Notes: generated by a model not told the origin, from the letters alone. Positions 8,256-17,548 are shown, counted from the first letter of the stretch. The stretch: 64,000 nucleotides of DNA from Candidatus Tokpelaia hoelldoblerii (GCA_002005325.1 CP017315.1:310001-374000); one strand, 5' to 3'. Numbers and translations: made by a program.

Positions 8256-9458
8256 ATGACAACAACTGCACAATTTTATCAGGATATGGAGCGCCGGTGC
8301 GCCGAGTTGAAAGCCGCCGGGCTTTACAAGCAGGAACGGCCGATTATCACTGCACAGGGCAGCGTCATCACAACAGCCGACAAGGCAGCCGTTATCAATC
8401 TGTGCGCCAATAATTATCTTGGCCTTTCTTCTCATCCTGCGGTGATTGCCGCTGCGCATGAAGCGCTTGATGCACGCGGTTATGGCTTGAGTTCTGTGCG
8501 TTTCATCTGTGGGACACAGGACATTCACAAAGAGCTTGAGGCGCGCCTGTCGCGCTTTCTGGGCACGGAAGACACAATCCTTTACAGTTCGGCCTTTGAT
8601 GCCAATGGCGGCCTGTTCGAGACGCTGTTTGCAGCGGAAGATGCGATTATCAGTGATTCCTTGAATCATGCTTCGATTATTGACGGCGTGCGTCTGTCAA
8701 AGGCAAAACGCTATCGCTACAAGAATAATGATATGAAAGACTTGCGTCAGCAACTTGAAGTTGCAAGAGAGGCAGGGGCGCGTCATATTATTGTTTTCAC
8801 CGATGGCGTGTTCTCCATGGATGGCACCCTTGCCCGCCTGCCGGAAGTGCGGGCGCTGTGTGATGAGTTCGGCGCATTGCTCGGGGTGGATGATTCCCAC
8901 GCCACCGGTTTTATGGGCAGAAGTGGCCGCGGCACGCATGAGCATTATGACATGATGGGCAAGGTTGATATTATCACCGGCACGCTGGGCAAGGCGCTGG
9001 GCGGCGCTTCAGGCGGTTTTACCAGCGCAAAGGCCAGTGTTGTGGCATTGTTGCGCCAGCGTTCCCGCCCTTATCTGTTTTCCAATTCGCTGGCTTCTCC
9101 CATTGTCGGCACGACATTGAAAGTGCTTGACCTGCTGGAGGCGGATACGGCCTTGCGGGACACATTGATGGAGAATACGCAGTTTTTCCGTGCCGGGCTG
9201 GAAAAACTTGGCTTTGATATCAAACCGGGGGAACATCCGATTATTCCTGTCATGGTTTATGACGCTGTGAAGTCGCAGGATCTGGCCAACCGGTTGTTGC
9301 AACTGGGAGTATATGTGACCGGATTTTATTATCCGGTGGTGCCGCAGGGGGAAGCAAGGGTGCGGGTGCAGTTGAATGCCGGACACAGCCGTGAACAACT
9401 GGAAAAGGCCTTGCAGGCTTTTGCAACGGCCGGACGCGAACTGGAGCTTGTATCATGA
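8256..9458 (+). CDS. kbl: Glycine C-acetyltransferase (2-amino-3-ketobutyrate CoA ligase)
   Basis: This 400-residue PLP enzyme converts 2-amino-3-oxobutyrate and CoA to glycine and acetyl-CoA, the second step of threonine catabolism. The length matches E. coli Kbl (398). Lys246 in TGTLGKALGGASGG is the PLP lysine; VDDSHATGF holds the Asp and His that contact the cofactor. The ATG at 8256 is preferred over a TTG three codons upstream because AAAAGG is 9 bp ahead and the N-terminus matches the family. The stop overlaps the start of the threonine dehydrogenase gene (ATGA at 9455), so the two steps of the pathway are translationally coupled. Confidence 0.95.
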   Translation: MTTTAQFYQDMERRCAELKAAGLYKQERPIITAQGSVITTADKAAVINLCANNYLGLSSHPAVIAAAHEALDARGYGLSSVRFICGTQDIHKELEARLSRFLGTEDTILYSSAFDANGGLFETLFAAEDAIISDSLNHASIIDGVRLSKAKRYRYKNNDMKDLRQQLEVAREAGARHIIVFTDGVFSMDGTLARLPEVRALCDEFGALLGVDDSHATGFMGRSGRGTHEHYDMMGKVDIITGTLGKALGGASGGFTSAKASVVALLRQRSRPYLFSNSLASPIVGTTLKVLDLLEADTALRDTLMENTQFFRAGLEKLGFDIKPGEHPIIPVMVYDAVKSQDLANRLLQLGVYVTGFYYPVVPQGEARVRVQLNAGHSREQLEKALQAFATAGRELELVS

Positions 9459-10396
9459 CACCTCGAATTTTGTTAACCGGCGCCGGCGGTCAAATCGGCA
9501 GTGAACTGGCGCTTGCGCTGGCGCAGCGTTATGGCAGGGATGCCGTGATCATCAGCGATATTCGCGAGGGCGCAAATCCTGGCGGGCTGCATTATGAGCA
9601 GCTTGATGTGATGGATGCGGCCAGGCTGGCGGAGCTGCTTGAGAAATATGGCATTACCCAGATTTATCATCTGGCAGCGACACTGTCTGCGGTGGGTGAG
9701 CAAAAACCGCAATTCGCGTGGACGCTGAATATGGGCGGGTTGCTCAATGTGCTGGAGTCAGCGGTAGCGCATGGTGTCAAGCGGGTTTTCTGGCCAAGTT
9801 CCATTGGCGCTTTCGGCCCGTCAACACCGGTTGAAAACACGCCGCAAGGCACCATTATGGAACCGCAAACCATTTATGGTATTTCCAAATTGGCGGGTGA
9901 GGGCTGGTGCCGCTGGTATTTTCTCAAAAAAGGGCTTGATGTGCGCAGTGTGCGCTATCCGGGGCTGATTTCGTATAAAGCGCCGCCGGGTGGCGGCACG
10001 ACGGATTATGCCGTGGATATTTTCCATTCCGCTGTGGCGGGCAAGCCGTACCGGTGTTTTTTAAAGCCGCAGACAAGCCTGCCGATGATGTATATGCCGG
10101 ATGCTGTTGCGGCGACAATTGCGTTGATGGAAGCTGACAGCAACCGGCTGACCGTGCGCGACAGTTACAATCTTGCCGCGATAAGCTTCACGCCGGAGCA
10201 GATCGCCGCTGAAATAGCCAGGCATATACCGGGATTTCAGGTGGAATATGCCCCTGACTACCGTCAGCAGATTGCTGACAGCTGGCCGGATTCGATTGAT
10301 GACAGCACGGCCCGGAAGGACTGGGGCTGGCAGCCGGCCTATGACCTTGCTGCCATGACCAGGGATATGCTGGAGAATTTGCGCATGGCCACGTGA
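9455..10396 (+). CDS. L-threonine 3-dehydrogenase, short-chain (SDR) type
   Basis: A 313-residue extended SDR protein. The NAD loop is TGAGGQIGSELA (residues 8-19) and the catalytic pair is Tyr141/Lys145 in YGISK. GISKLAGEGWCRWYF and VRSVRYPGLISYKAPPGGGTTDY are typical of the UDP-galactose-epimerase-like threonine dehydrogenases of bacteria and animals, not of the zinc-containing E. coli Tdh. It oxidises L-threonine to 2-amino-3-oxobutyrate for Kbl, encoded by the overlapping gene upstream. A factor-independent terminator follows 22 bp after the stop, closing the unit. Confidence 0.9.
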   Translation: MTPRILLTGAGGQIGSELALALAQRYGRDAVIISDIREGANPGGLHYEQLDVMDAARLAELLEKYGITQIYHLAATLSAVGEQKPQFAWTLNMGGLLNVLESAVAHGVKRVFWPSSIGAFGPSTPVENTPQGTIMEPQTIYGISKLAGEGWCRWYFLKKGLDVRSVRYPGLISYKAPPGGGTTDYAVDIFHSAVAGKPYRCFLKPQTSLPMMYMPDAVAATIALMEADSNRLTVRDSYNLAAISFTPEQIAAEIARHIPGFQVEYAPDYRQQIADSWPDSIDDSTARKDWGWQPAYDLAAMTRDMLENLRMAT

Positions 10397-10418
10397 TTGC
10401 CGCGCCGGCAGGCAACAG

Positions 10419-10450
10419 GGTTCAGCGTGCGCGTGCGCTGAACCTTTTTT
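10419..10450 (+). terminator. Rho-independent terminator after kbl-tdh
   Basis: GGTTCAGCG (10419-10427) pairs perfectly with CGCTGAACC (10436-10444) around an 8-nt loop and is followed by six T residues. It ends the kbl-tdh unit and insulates glpT. Confidence 0.85.
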
Positions 10451-10630
10451 ATGATCGCTTTACTGCTGTCCCATTCACGCTATATCTGTTTCTGGCGTTT
10501 GCCGGACAGTCAATGAACCGGCGCCGTTTTTTGTAACTTATAATGGCCTGTGTAAATTCCGTTGCAATTTGTAATACGCGCTGTTAACTGTCTGTCATTT
10601 ATTTTATACGGTAAATCCGAGGATGAGAGC

Positions 10631-11998
10631 ATGTTGCGTATCTTTAAACCCGCACCCCATAAACCCCGCCTGTCGGTGCAGGAGGTTGATCCGGTTTACC
10701 AGCGTTTGCGTCTGCAGATTTTTATAGGCATCTTTGTGGGGTATGCTGCCTACTATTTTGTGCGAAAAAATTTCGCGCTGGTATTTCCGGCTTTAATCGG
10801 GCAGGGCTTCAGTAAACAGGAACTGGGTTTTGCCTTGTCAGCGATTTCCATTGCCTATGGTATTTCAAAATTTATCATGGGCTCTGTCTCGGACCGTTCC
10901 AATCCGCGGGTTTTTCTGCCGGCCGGTTTGCTTCTTTCCGCGCTGGTGATGCTGGTTATGGGGTTTGCTCCATGGGCGACCTCCAGCGTTGCCATTATGT
11001 TTGTTCTGCTGTTTGTTTGCGGCTGGTTTCAGGGCATGGGCTGGCCGCCTTGCGGGCGCAGCATGGTTCACTGGTGGTCGCATAAAGAGCGTGGCCGCAT
11101 TGTATCGGTGTGGAACTGCGCCCATAATATCGGCGGCGGTGTGCCGCCTTTGCTGGCCATGCTGGCAATGTGGTGGTTTCATGACTGGCGGGGGGCATTT
11201 TATATGCCCGCCTTTGCCGCTATCGCCGTGGCGGTTATTGTTTATTTTCTCATGCGTGATACGCCGCAATCCTGTGGCCTGCCGCCGATTGAGGAATATA
11301 AGAATGACTATCCGGCAGATTATGGTAAAAAAAGCGAAAAAGAACTGAGCGCAAAACAGATTTTCATGGATTATGTCCTGCCGAACAAACTGCTGTGGAC
11401 CATCGCCATTGTCAATGTGTTCGTTTATTTGCTGCGTTATGGCGTTCTTGACTGGTCGCCGACTTATCTGCAGGAAGTAAAGCATTTTACCATGGATAAA
11501 TCATCCTGGGCCTATTTCTTTTATGAATGGGCGGGGATTCCGGGGACGTTGCTGTGTGGCTGGATGTCTGATACAGTCTTCAGGGGCAATCGTGGTGCAA
11601 CGGGAGCGTTTTTTATGGCGCTTGTCACCATTGCGACACTTGTTTATTGGCTCAATCCTGCCGGTTATCCCGGCATTGATATGGCCTGTATGATGCTGAT
11701 CGGTTTCCTGATTTATGGCCCTGTTATGCTGATCGGCCTGCATGCGCTTGAACTGGCGCCGAAAAAGGCGGCGGGCACTGCCGCAGGTTTTACCGGTTTG
11801 TTCGGTTATCTGGGCGGGTCGGTGATCGCCAGTGTTGCCATTGGCAGTCTTGCTGATAATTTCGGCTGGAACAGTGTGTTTTATCTGCTTGTCGGCGGCA
11901 GCGCTCTGTCTGTTATTCTGCTTATCATTGTCATGATCAATGAAAAAAATCATAAGCGCGCCATGAAGCGTCAGGATAATAATACAGCAACCGGTTGA
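10631..11998 (+). CDS. glpT: Glycerol-3-phosphate/phosphate antiporter
   Basis: A 455-residue major facilitator protein with 12 expected membrane helices, importing sn-glycerol 3-phosphate in exchange for phosphate. Similarity to E. coli GlpT (452 residues), as I remember it, runs the whole length: FKPAPHKPRL at the start, GYAAYYFVRKNFAL in helix 1, GSVSDRSNPRVFLPAGL, and DTPQSCGLPPIEEYKNDYP in the central loop. The start at 10631 follows GAGGATGAGAGC. The glpQ gene follows 37 bp after the stop, as in E. coli glpTQ. The near-enterobacterial sequence is unusual in this alphaproteobacterial setting, where Ugp-type ABC importers are common, and suggests transfer. Confidence 0.95.
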   Translation: MLRIFKPAPHKPRLSVQEVDPVYQRLRLQIFIGIFVGYAAYYFVRKNFALVFPALIGQGFSKQELGFALSAISIAYGISKFIMGSVSDRSNPRVFLPAGLLLSALVMLVMGFAPWATSSVAIMFVLLFVCGWFQGMGWPPCGRSMVHWWSHKERGRIVSVWNCAHNIGGGVPPLLAMLAMWWFHDWRGAFYMPAFAAIAVAVIVYFLMRDTPQSCGLPPIEEYKNDYPADYGKKSEKELSAKQIFMDYVLPNKLLWTIAIVNVFVYLLRYGVLDWSPTYLQEVKHFTMDKSSWAYFFYEWAGIPGTLLCGWMSDTVFRGNRGATGAFFMALVTIATLVYWLNPAGYPGIDMACMMLIGFLIYGPVMLIGLHALELAPKKAAGTAAGFTGLFGYLGGSVIASVAIGSLADNFGWNSVFYLLVGGSALSVILLIIVMINEKNHKRAMKRQDNNTATG

Positions 11999-12035
11999 AT
12001 GAAGCGCACAATGCTTCAGGAGGGAAGGAGCGGCC

Positions 12036-13112
12036 ATGCGTTTACTGGTTAAAATCATCATCACCGGCATTGCATCTGTCTTGCTGATGTCGAGGGCTGT
12101 TCAGGCTGCTGATAAAATCGTTATTGCCCATCGCGGGGCGAGCGGTTATTTGCCGGAGCATACGTTTGCCGCCAAGGCTATGGCTTATGCCCAGGGGGCG
12201 GATTATCTTGAACAGGATCTGGTCATGACCAGGGATAACGCGCTTGTTGTTGTGCATGACCGTTACCTTGACCGCGTAACCGATATTGCCGGGCGCTTCC
12301 CGGGGCGGGCCCGGGCCGATGGCCGTTACTATGCCATTGATTTCACTCTTGCAGAAATTAAATCACTGAAATTTATGGAAGGGTTCACCCTTGAAAATGG
12401 CGTACGGGTGCAAGATTATCCTGGGCGCTTTCCTATGGAAAAGTCAGATTTTCATATCCATACCTTTCAGGAGGAGCTGGAATTTATTCAGGGGTTGAAT
12501 ATCTCTACTGGCAGGAATGTCGGTATTTATCCTGAAATCAAAGTCCCGTGGTTCCATCGTCAGGAAGGCAAGGATATTACTGTCGCCGTGCTCAAGGTCT
12601 TGAAACAATACGGCTATAGCAAAAAGACTGATAAAGTCTATCTGCAATGTTTTGATGCCAATGAATTAAAACGCATTAGAAATGTGTTGCAACTGCAACT
12701 GGGGATGGATTTAACGCTTGTCCAGCTCATTGCTTATACAGACTGGGAAGAAACTTTTGAGCAAAGCGCGGATGGAACATGGCGCAATTACAGCTATGAC
12801 TGGATGTTGAAAGACGGTGCGATGAAAGAGGTGGCGCAATATGCTGATGGCATTGGCCCTGATTATCATATGCTGATTGCCCAGGATTCTACAGCGGCCG
12901 ATGTCAGGTTAACCAGTCTGGTGCAAGAGGCGCATGCAAATAATTTGCTGGTTCATCCTTACACGCTGCGTGTTGACAGATTGCCGGATTATGCCGGTGA
13001 CGCAAACCAGCTGTTTGATATTGTCTTCAATCAGGCAAATGCAGATGGTGCATTTACCGATTTTCCCGATTTGGCTGTACAGTTTTTGCAAAAACACCAT
13101 GAGCATCGGTAA
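12036..13112 (+). CDS. glpQ: Periplasmic glycerophosphodiester phosphodiesterase
   Basis: A 358-residue protein, the same length as E. coli GlpQ. Residues 1-24 are a signal peptide ending at VQA/ADK. The catalytic motif IAHRGASGYLPEHT lies just after it, and EQDLVMTRDNALVVVHD supplies the metal ligands and second histidine. It hydrolyses glycerophosphodiesters (deacylated phospholipids) in the periplasm to glycerol 3-phosphate, which GlpT, encoded 37 bp upstream, then imports. GGAGGGAAGGAG precedes the start. No clear terminator is seen in the 49 bp before the convergent metI gene. Confidence 0.95.
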   Translation: MRLLVKIIITGIASVLLMSRAVQAADKIVIAHRGASGYLPEHTFAAKAMAYAQGADYLEQDLVMTRDNALVVVHDRYLDRVTDIAGRFPGRARADGRYYAIDFTLAEIKSLKFMEGFTLENGVRVQDYPGRFPMEKSDFHIHTFQEELEFIQGLNISTGRNVGIYPEIKVPWFHRQEGKDITVAVLKVLKQYGYSKKTDKVYLQCFDANELKRIRNVLQLQLGMDLTLVQLIAYTDWEETFEQSADGTWRNYSYDWMLKDGAMKEVAQYADGIGPDYHMLIAQDSTAADVRLTSLVQEAHANNLLVHPYTLRVDRLPDYAGDANQLFDIVFNQANADGAFTDFPDLAVQFLQKHHEHR

Positions 13113-13161
13113 GCGGTGTTGAGAATGGTAAAAACGACATAAAACAACTGTCAGGAAAGGG

Positions 13162-13860
13162 CTACAAGTGGTTGAACTTGTCGGCCAGCCGGTCGCCAAA
13201 CCACTGGATAATAACATTCATGAGAATCAGGATGAGAACAACAATCCAGACAATTAGCGCCATGTAATTCTGGATACCGTATCGGACAGCCAGTGTGCCC
13301 AGGCTTTCGCCGCCGAGATAACCCGCCAGGCTGCTGGCAGACAAAATCGCAATAACCGTGACGGTGAAGCCGGTGACAAGGCTTGATAAAGCTTCGGGAA
13401 GAATGACTTCGCGGATGATTTGCAGGCGTGTCGCCCCCATCGCGCGGATGGCGTCAATAAGGTTTTTGTCCACGCTGCGCAGCGACAGTTCCACCATGCG
13501 CGCATAAAATGGAATAGCGGAAACAGACAGGATGAAAATCACCACATTGTCGCCGGTGATTTTACCGATAACCGCCTTCGATACAGGTGTCAGAACCGCC
13601 GCCATAACAATAAAAGGCAAAGCGCGCAGACTGTTGAGAAAAATACTGAAAGGCCAGTTAAGCCAGCTGTTCTGAAACAATCCGTTTTTTGCGGTGGTGT
13701 AAAGCAGGACGCCCAGTGGCAGGCCGACCACCAGCGTCATCAATGATGAGGAGAAAGTCATCCATAATGTCGCAAGTGTATCTGCAAGCAGCTTGTCCTG
13801 CAAAATGGCAAGCTCGGTACTGTCTTGCAGCCTTTCCCATAGAGTTCCGGTTTCAATCAT
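13162..13860 (-). CDS. metI: Methionine ABC transporter permease
   Basis: A 232-residue inner-membrane permease with about five membrane segments. The coupling loop that docks the ATPase is DAIRAMGATRLQIIREVILP, and GYLGGESLGTLAVRYGIQNY is typical of the MetI family. The ATG at 13860 is chosen because it begins just upstream of the metN stop (8-bp overlap) and gives the normal MetI length; the frame stays open further upstream inside metN but without family similarity. It is the last gene of metQ-metN-metI, transcribed leftwards. Confidence 0.92.
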   Translation of the reverse strand: MIETGTLWERLQDSTELAILQDKLLADTLATLWMTFSSSLMTLVVGLPLGVLLYTTAKNGLFQNSWLNWPFSIFLNSLRALPFIVMAAVLTPVSKAVIGKITGDNVVIFILSVSAIPFYARMVELSLRSVDKNLIDAIRAMGATRLQIIREVILPEALSSLVTGFTVTVIAILSASSLAGYLGGESLGTLAVRYGIQNYMALIVWIVVLILILMNVIIQWFGDRLADKFNHL

Positions 13861-14890
13861 GTGTAAATCCGAGCACTTCGCTTTTATCGCTGTGGCGGGC
13901 GAGCCATTCAACAGCCTGCGTGAATTTTTTCCGGTCGGTGGCATCAATGGCCAGAAAGAGCTTTCCGACCGCTTCGCCTTGAATGGTATCAATACCGCCT
14001 TGTATAATCTGCGCCGCCATACCGGTTTGTGCGGCAAGATCGTTGAGAAAAGGCCTGCGCGCCTGCGCGCCGGAAATGTGCAGCACGACAATGCCCCGTG
14101 TTCCGAGAACCGGATCAAGCTTTGCCGCGATGGAAACGGGCAGGGACGGTGTAATGACCTGTAGCAATGATTGTGTCGTGGGGGTTTGCGGGCGGGCAAA
14201 AATATCCTTGACCGGTCCCTGTTCGACAATTTTGCCATGATCGAGCACAATGACGCGCTGGGCGATATTGCGGATAACATCCATCTCATGGGTGATGAGG
14301 AGAATGGTGATGTTCATCTGCCGGTTGATTTTTTCCAGCAGTTCCAGAATAGAGCGGGTTGTTTCCGGGTCGAGCGCTGATGTCGCTTCATCACACAGCA
14401 GAACAGACGGGTTTGAGGCAAGGGCCCGGGCAATGCCGACCCGTTGTTTCTGCCCGCCGGAAAGGCGTGCCGGATAGCTGAAAGCCTTGTCGGCAATACC
14501 GACAAGTTCCAGCAATTCCATCGCCCGGTTGTGGCGCTGTTTCCTGGGCGCGCCCATCAGTTTCAGCGGCAGGGCGACATTGTCAAGAACATTGCGCGAG
14601 GACAGCAGGTTGAAATGCTGGAAGATAATGCCGATATGGCGGCGCACTGTTCGCCAGCCACCCTCGCTCAGACGGGAAATGGTCTGGCCGTCAAACAAGA
14701 TCTCGCCGCTGTCAATTGTCTCCAGCCCGTTCAGGCAGCGGATGAGTGTTGATTTACCCGCGCCGCTGCGGCCGATCAGCCCCAGAATTTCCCCGCGCTG
14801 CACGGTCAGGGAAACACCGTCAATCGCCGCCGTTTGGGCAAAACGGCGGCGGATATCTTTCAATTCAAAAACGGGTTTGTCTGCTTGCAT
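13853..14890 (-). CDS. metN: Methionine ABC transporter ATPase
   Basis: A 345-residue ATPase. Walker A is GLIGRSGAGKST, the signature LSGGQKQRVGIARAL, Walker B VLLCDEATSALDP and the switch histidine LLITHEMD. The C-terminal 90 residues form the NIL domain, which binds methionine and lets the importer shut down when internal methionine is high; this places the protein in the MetN family, not among general amino-acid ATPases. It starts 2 bp after the metQ stop and overlaps metI by 8 bp, so the three genes form one operon. Confidence 0.95.
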   Translation of the reverse strand: MQADKPVFELKDIRRRFAQTAAIDGVSLTVQRGEILGLIGRSGAGKSTLIRCLNGLETIDSGEILFDGQTISRLSEGGWRTVRRHIGIIFQHFNLLSSRNVLDNVALPLKLMGAPRKQRHNRAMELLELVGIADKAFSYPARLSGGQKQRVGIARALASNPSVLLCDEATSALDPETTRSILELLEKINRQMNITILLITHEMDVIRNIAQRVIVLDHGKIVEQGPVKDIFARPQTPTTQSLLQVITPSLPVSIAAKLDPVLGTRGIVVLHISGAQARRPFLNDLAAQTGMAAQIIQGGIDTIQGEAVGKLFLAIDATDRKKFTQAVEWLARHSDKSEVLGFTHD

Positions 14891-14892
14891 TG

Positions 14893-15714
14893 TTACCAGC
14901 TTGTTATGGCGTCTGAACCGAACTGCTTTTTGATTTCAGCGCGCACGGCTTCATTCTGATAGGCTTGAACAAGCTTTTTGACCCATGGCTTGTCAAGGTC
15001 TTCTGTACGGACAACGATAATGTTGTTGTAAGGGTTGCCTTCGGCTTTTTCCTGCGCGATTCTTTCCTCATCCGGGTCAAGACCGGCAGCTTCTATCCAT
15101 ACCGTATTGACGATGGAAACATCAAGGTCATCAATGGCGCGGCCAACAATATTCGCGTCCATCTCGCGGAATTTCAGCTTTTTCGGGTTATCCTTGATGT
15201 CGTAAACCGTCACCAGGATATTATCCGGGTCTTTCAGCGTGATGACGCCATATTGCGCCAGAATATGCAGGGCGCGCCCGCGATTGGACGGGTCATCCGG
15301 CAGGCCGACTTCCGCGCCCTCCCGTAATTGGGACAGGTCCTTGATTTTGCGCGAGTAAGCCCCCATCGGGAACATGGTTGAATACCCGGCGATGGAAAGT
15401 TTGTAGCCGCGCTGTTTGACCTGTGCGTCGAGATAAGGCTTGTGCTGGAAAGCATTGGCGTCGAGATCGCCGGCATTGAGCGCTTCATTGGGGATTGAGA
15501 AGTCCGAAAAATAGACAAGTTTGATATCAAGTCCTTCCTTTTTGGCTTCCTGCACTGCGACACGCCAGATTTCCCCTTCCGGCCCTTCCATGACGCCAAG
15601 CGTGACGGCGCTTTTATCCCGTGCGGGAGAGGCTGTGACATTCATGCCCAGAACACTGGCACAAACAAGCAGGGCCAGAGCGGCGCGGCGGTTTAATTTC
15701 GCAAGAAATGACAT
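14893..15714 (-). CDS. metQ: Methionine-binding protein of the MetNI importer
   Basis: A 273-residue NlpA/MetQ-family binding protein. The signal region LALLVCASVLGMNVTASPA is followed by VTLGVMEGPEGEIWRVAVQ and the ligand-site segments NAFQHKPYLDAQ and LPDDPSNRGRALHIL. A Cys at the end of the hydrophobic stretch (LLVCAS) could be a lipobox, but the match is poor, so it may be a free periplasmic protein. The start at 15714 is preceded by GAGGAGAGC; a frame extension upstream has no signal-peptide character. The order metQ-metN-metI puts the binding protein first, unlike E. coli metNIQ. No SAM riboswitch was recognised in the 220-bp leader. Confidence 0.93.
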   Translation of the reverse strand: MSFLAKLNRRAALALLVCASVLGMNVTASPARDKSAVTLGVMEGPEGEIWRVAVQEAKKEGLDIKLVYFSDFSIPNEALNAGDLDANAFQHKPYLDAQVKQRGYKLSIAGYSTMFPMGAYSRKIKDLSQLREGAEVGLPDDPSNRGRALHILAQYGVITLKDPDNILVTVYDIKDNPKKLKFREMDANIVGRAIDDLDVSIVNTVWIEAAGLDPDEERIAQEKAEGNPYNNIIVVRTEDLDKPWVKKLVQAYQNEAVRAEIKKQFGSDAITSW

Positions 15715-15834
15715 GGATGCTCTCCTCTTTGGTGCTGCACAAACAATAGGCAGGTTTATGCATGATAAGTGTTTTACAGCAAGGCCTTGCTGCCGGTTAT
15801 GCGATGATGACAAGGCGGCGATAAAGTTGAAAGC

Positions 15835-15858
15835 AATAAAAAGCGCATTTTAGCGCTT
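15835..15858 (-). terminator. Possible terminator or attenuator upstream of metQ
   Basis: On the minus strand AAGCGC-TAAAAT-GCGCTT is followed by TTTATT. The 6-bp stem is modest and the T tail is interrupted. It lies between the small membrane-protein gene and metQ, so it may end the former or lie in the leader of the latter. Confidence 0.4.
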
Positions 15859-15938
15859 ATAGCAATAAGATTTTGTGCAAAAACCGCATTTCGGGCGTTT
15901 TTTTTCTCACGAATGATACAGGATAGGGAGGAAGTCGC

Positions 15939-16121
15939 TCAGAATTTTTTGTTTCTATGAAAAAACTCGGGAATGCTCCAGCAAATCAAGGCGACAATGA
16001 TAATCATAATCAGCACAACACACATCTGGATAAAGCTGAAATTGGCTGAGTCAGGTGAGACGAAGAAAGCCGCAACAACACTGGCGCCGGATAAAAGCAT
16101 CTGGGCGATTTCGCGTAACAT
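15939..16121 (-). CDS. Small two-helix membrane protein, unknown function
   Basis: A 60-residue frame with two hydrophobic segments (about 4-22 and 29-50), the second rich in Ile, Val and Met, ending in the basic FHRNKKF. AGGGAGG stands 7 bp before the ATG, which argues for real translation. No family is recognised. It lies alone between asd and metQ on the same strand, with more than 200 bp on each side. It may be a small inner-membrane protein; a spurious frame cannot be excluded. Confidence 0.5.
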   Translation of the reverse strand: MLREIAQMLLSGASVVAAFFVSPDSANFSFIQMCVVLIMIIIVALICWSIPEFFHRNKKF

Positions 16122-16365
16122 GGACAGCCTCCCTGTTAGAAACAGTCATTTACATTCGGCATGCAGAGATTTGATCATTCAACCGAAAGTTTTTCATTCC
16201 TGTTTTGCTATCGTATCGTCATAAATGCCTGTCGACAAGCCCTCTTTGCCATGAAAACAAAGATATTTTATCGCCGGCGCGCCATGGGCGCGCGCAAGCA
16301 TAAAAGGCATGGCTGTTTTTAAAGCGGCCAAGCCTTTTTATAATCGATGACCGGCTTGATTACGT

Positions 16366-17397
16366 TCAGGCGGCAGATTTTGGTGTGATCAGCCCGCGTG
16401 AAACCAGCAGTTCAGCAATCTGGATGGTGTTAAGCGCCGCGCCCTTGCGCAGGTTATCGGCAACAACCCAAAGGGCAAGGCCATTGTCAACGGTGATATC
16501 CTCGCGGATACGGCTGACATAGGCCGCATCATCACCCGCCGCTTCATAAGGTGTGGCATAGCCGCCGTTTTCGCGCTTGTCCACCACCAGAACGCCCGGG
16601 GCATTGCGCAGGATATCGCGTGCTTCATCGGCGGAAAGCGGTTTTTCAAATTCAATATGCACTGCTTCGGCATGGCCGATAAACACCGGCACCCGTACAG
16701 CAGTTGCCGAAAGCCTGATTTTCGGGTCAAGCATTTTCTTGGTTTCAGCCATCAGCTTCCACTCTTCTTTGGTGTAACCGTCGTCCATAAACCCATCAAT
16801 ATGGGGAATGACGTTGAAGGCGATACGCTTGGTGAATTTTTTTACGCTGATTGGGTCAGCGACAAACACAGCGCGTGATTGTTCAAACAATTCATCCATG
16901 CCTTCCTTGCCGGCCCCTGAAACCGATTGGTAGGTGGAAACAACCACACGCTTGATGGTCGCTGCTTCATGTAATGGTTTAAGAACAACCACTAATTGTG
17001 CTGTAGAACAATTAGGATTGGCGATAATATTGCGCTTTTTAAAATCTGCAATCGCATCCGGGTTGACTTCCGGCACGATCAGCGGCACATCGGCATGATA
17101 GCGCCAGGCAGATGAGTTATCGATAACAACACACCCGGCGGCGGTGATTTTGGGCGCCCATTCTTTGGAAATATCACCACCGGCCGACATCAGGCAAATG
17201 TCGGTATCGGAAAAATCGTATGTATCAAGCGCCCGCACTTTCAGCGTTTTATCGCCATAGGAAACTTCGGTGCCCTGGCTGCGGCGGGAAGCAAGCGGCA
17301 CGACTTCATCTGCCGGAAAACCGCGCTCTTCCAGAATATTGAGCATTTCACGTCCGACATTACCGGTTGCGCCTGCTATTGCGATTTTAAAACCCAT
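16366..17397 (-). CDS. asd: Aspartate-semialdehyde dehydrogenase
   Basis: A 343-residue enzyme that reduces aspartyl phosphate to aspartate semialdehyde, the branch point to lysine/diaminopimelate, threonine and methionine. The NADP loop is AGATGNVGREML near the N-terminus; Cys130 in NPNCSTAQ is the acyl-forming residue. SVSGAGKEGMDEL and HAEAVHIEFE are further family motifs. The ATG at 17397, with CAGGAG upstream, is preferred over an upstream in-frame start that adds 21 unrelated residues. The gene stands alone, 150 bp downstream of gcvP and separated from it by a terminator. Confidence 0.96.
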   Translation of the reverse strand: MGFKIAIAGATGNVGREMLNILEERGFPADEVVPLASRRSQGTEVSYGDKTLKVRALDTYDFSDTDICLMSAGGDISKEWAPKITAAGCVVIDNSSAWRYHADVPLIVPEVNPDAIADFKKRNIIANPNCSTAQLVVVLKPLHEAATIKRVVVSTYQSVSGAGKEGMDELFEQSRAVFVADPISVKKFTKRIAFNVIPHIDGFMDDGYTKEEWKLMAETKKMLDPKIRLSATAVRVPVFIGHAEAVHIEFEKPLSADEARDILRNAPGVLVVDKRENGGYATPYEAAGDDAAYVSRIREDITVDNGLALWVVADNLRKGAALNTIQIAELLVSRGLITPKSAA

Positions 17398-17510
17398 TTT
17401 TTTGAACTCCTGTCCCTTAACAGCAGCAAGCCGGTCGATATGGCTCATCATCGTTTTCATTAAGAAAGAAATCCTTGTATAGGCTTTTTGTTCAAAGTCA
17501 ATTGCCTTTT

Positions 17511-17540
17511 AAAAAGAAGGGCGGTCTGAACACCGCCCTT
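17511..17540 (-). terminator. Rho-independent terminator of the gcvTHP operon
   Basis: On the minus strand AAGGGCGGT pairs perfectly with ACCGCCCTT around a 6-nt loop, followed by CTTTTT. It lies 8 bp past the gcvP stop and closes the glycine cleavage operon before asd. Confidence 0.85.
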
Positions 17541-17548
17541 TCCCGGCT

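Noticed and set aside
15715..15938. SAM riboswitch in front of metQ
   Set aside because: Neither the SAM-I nor the SAM-II conserved core was recognised; only a weak stem with a T-rich tail is present.
15973..16224. An 83-codon plus-strand frame overlapping the small membrane-protein gene
   Set aside because: The minus-strand frame has a ribosome site and membrane helices; the plus-strand frame has neither.
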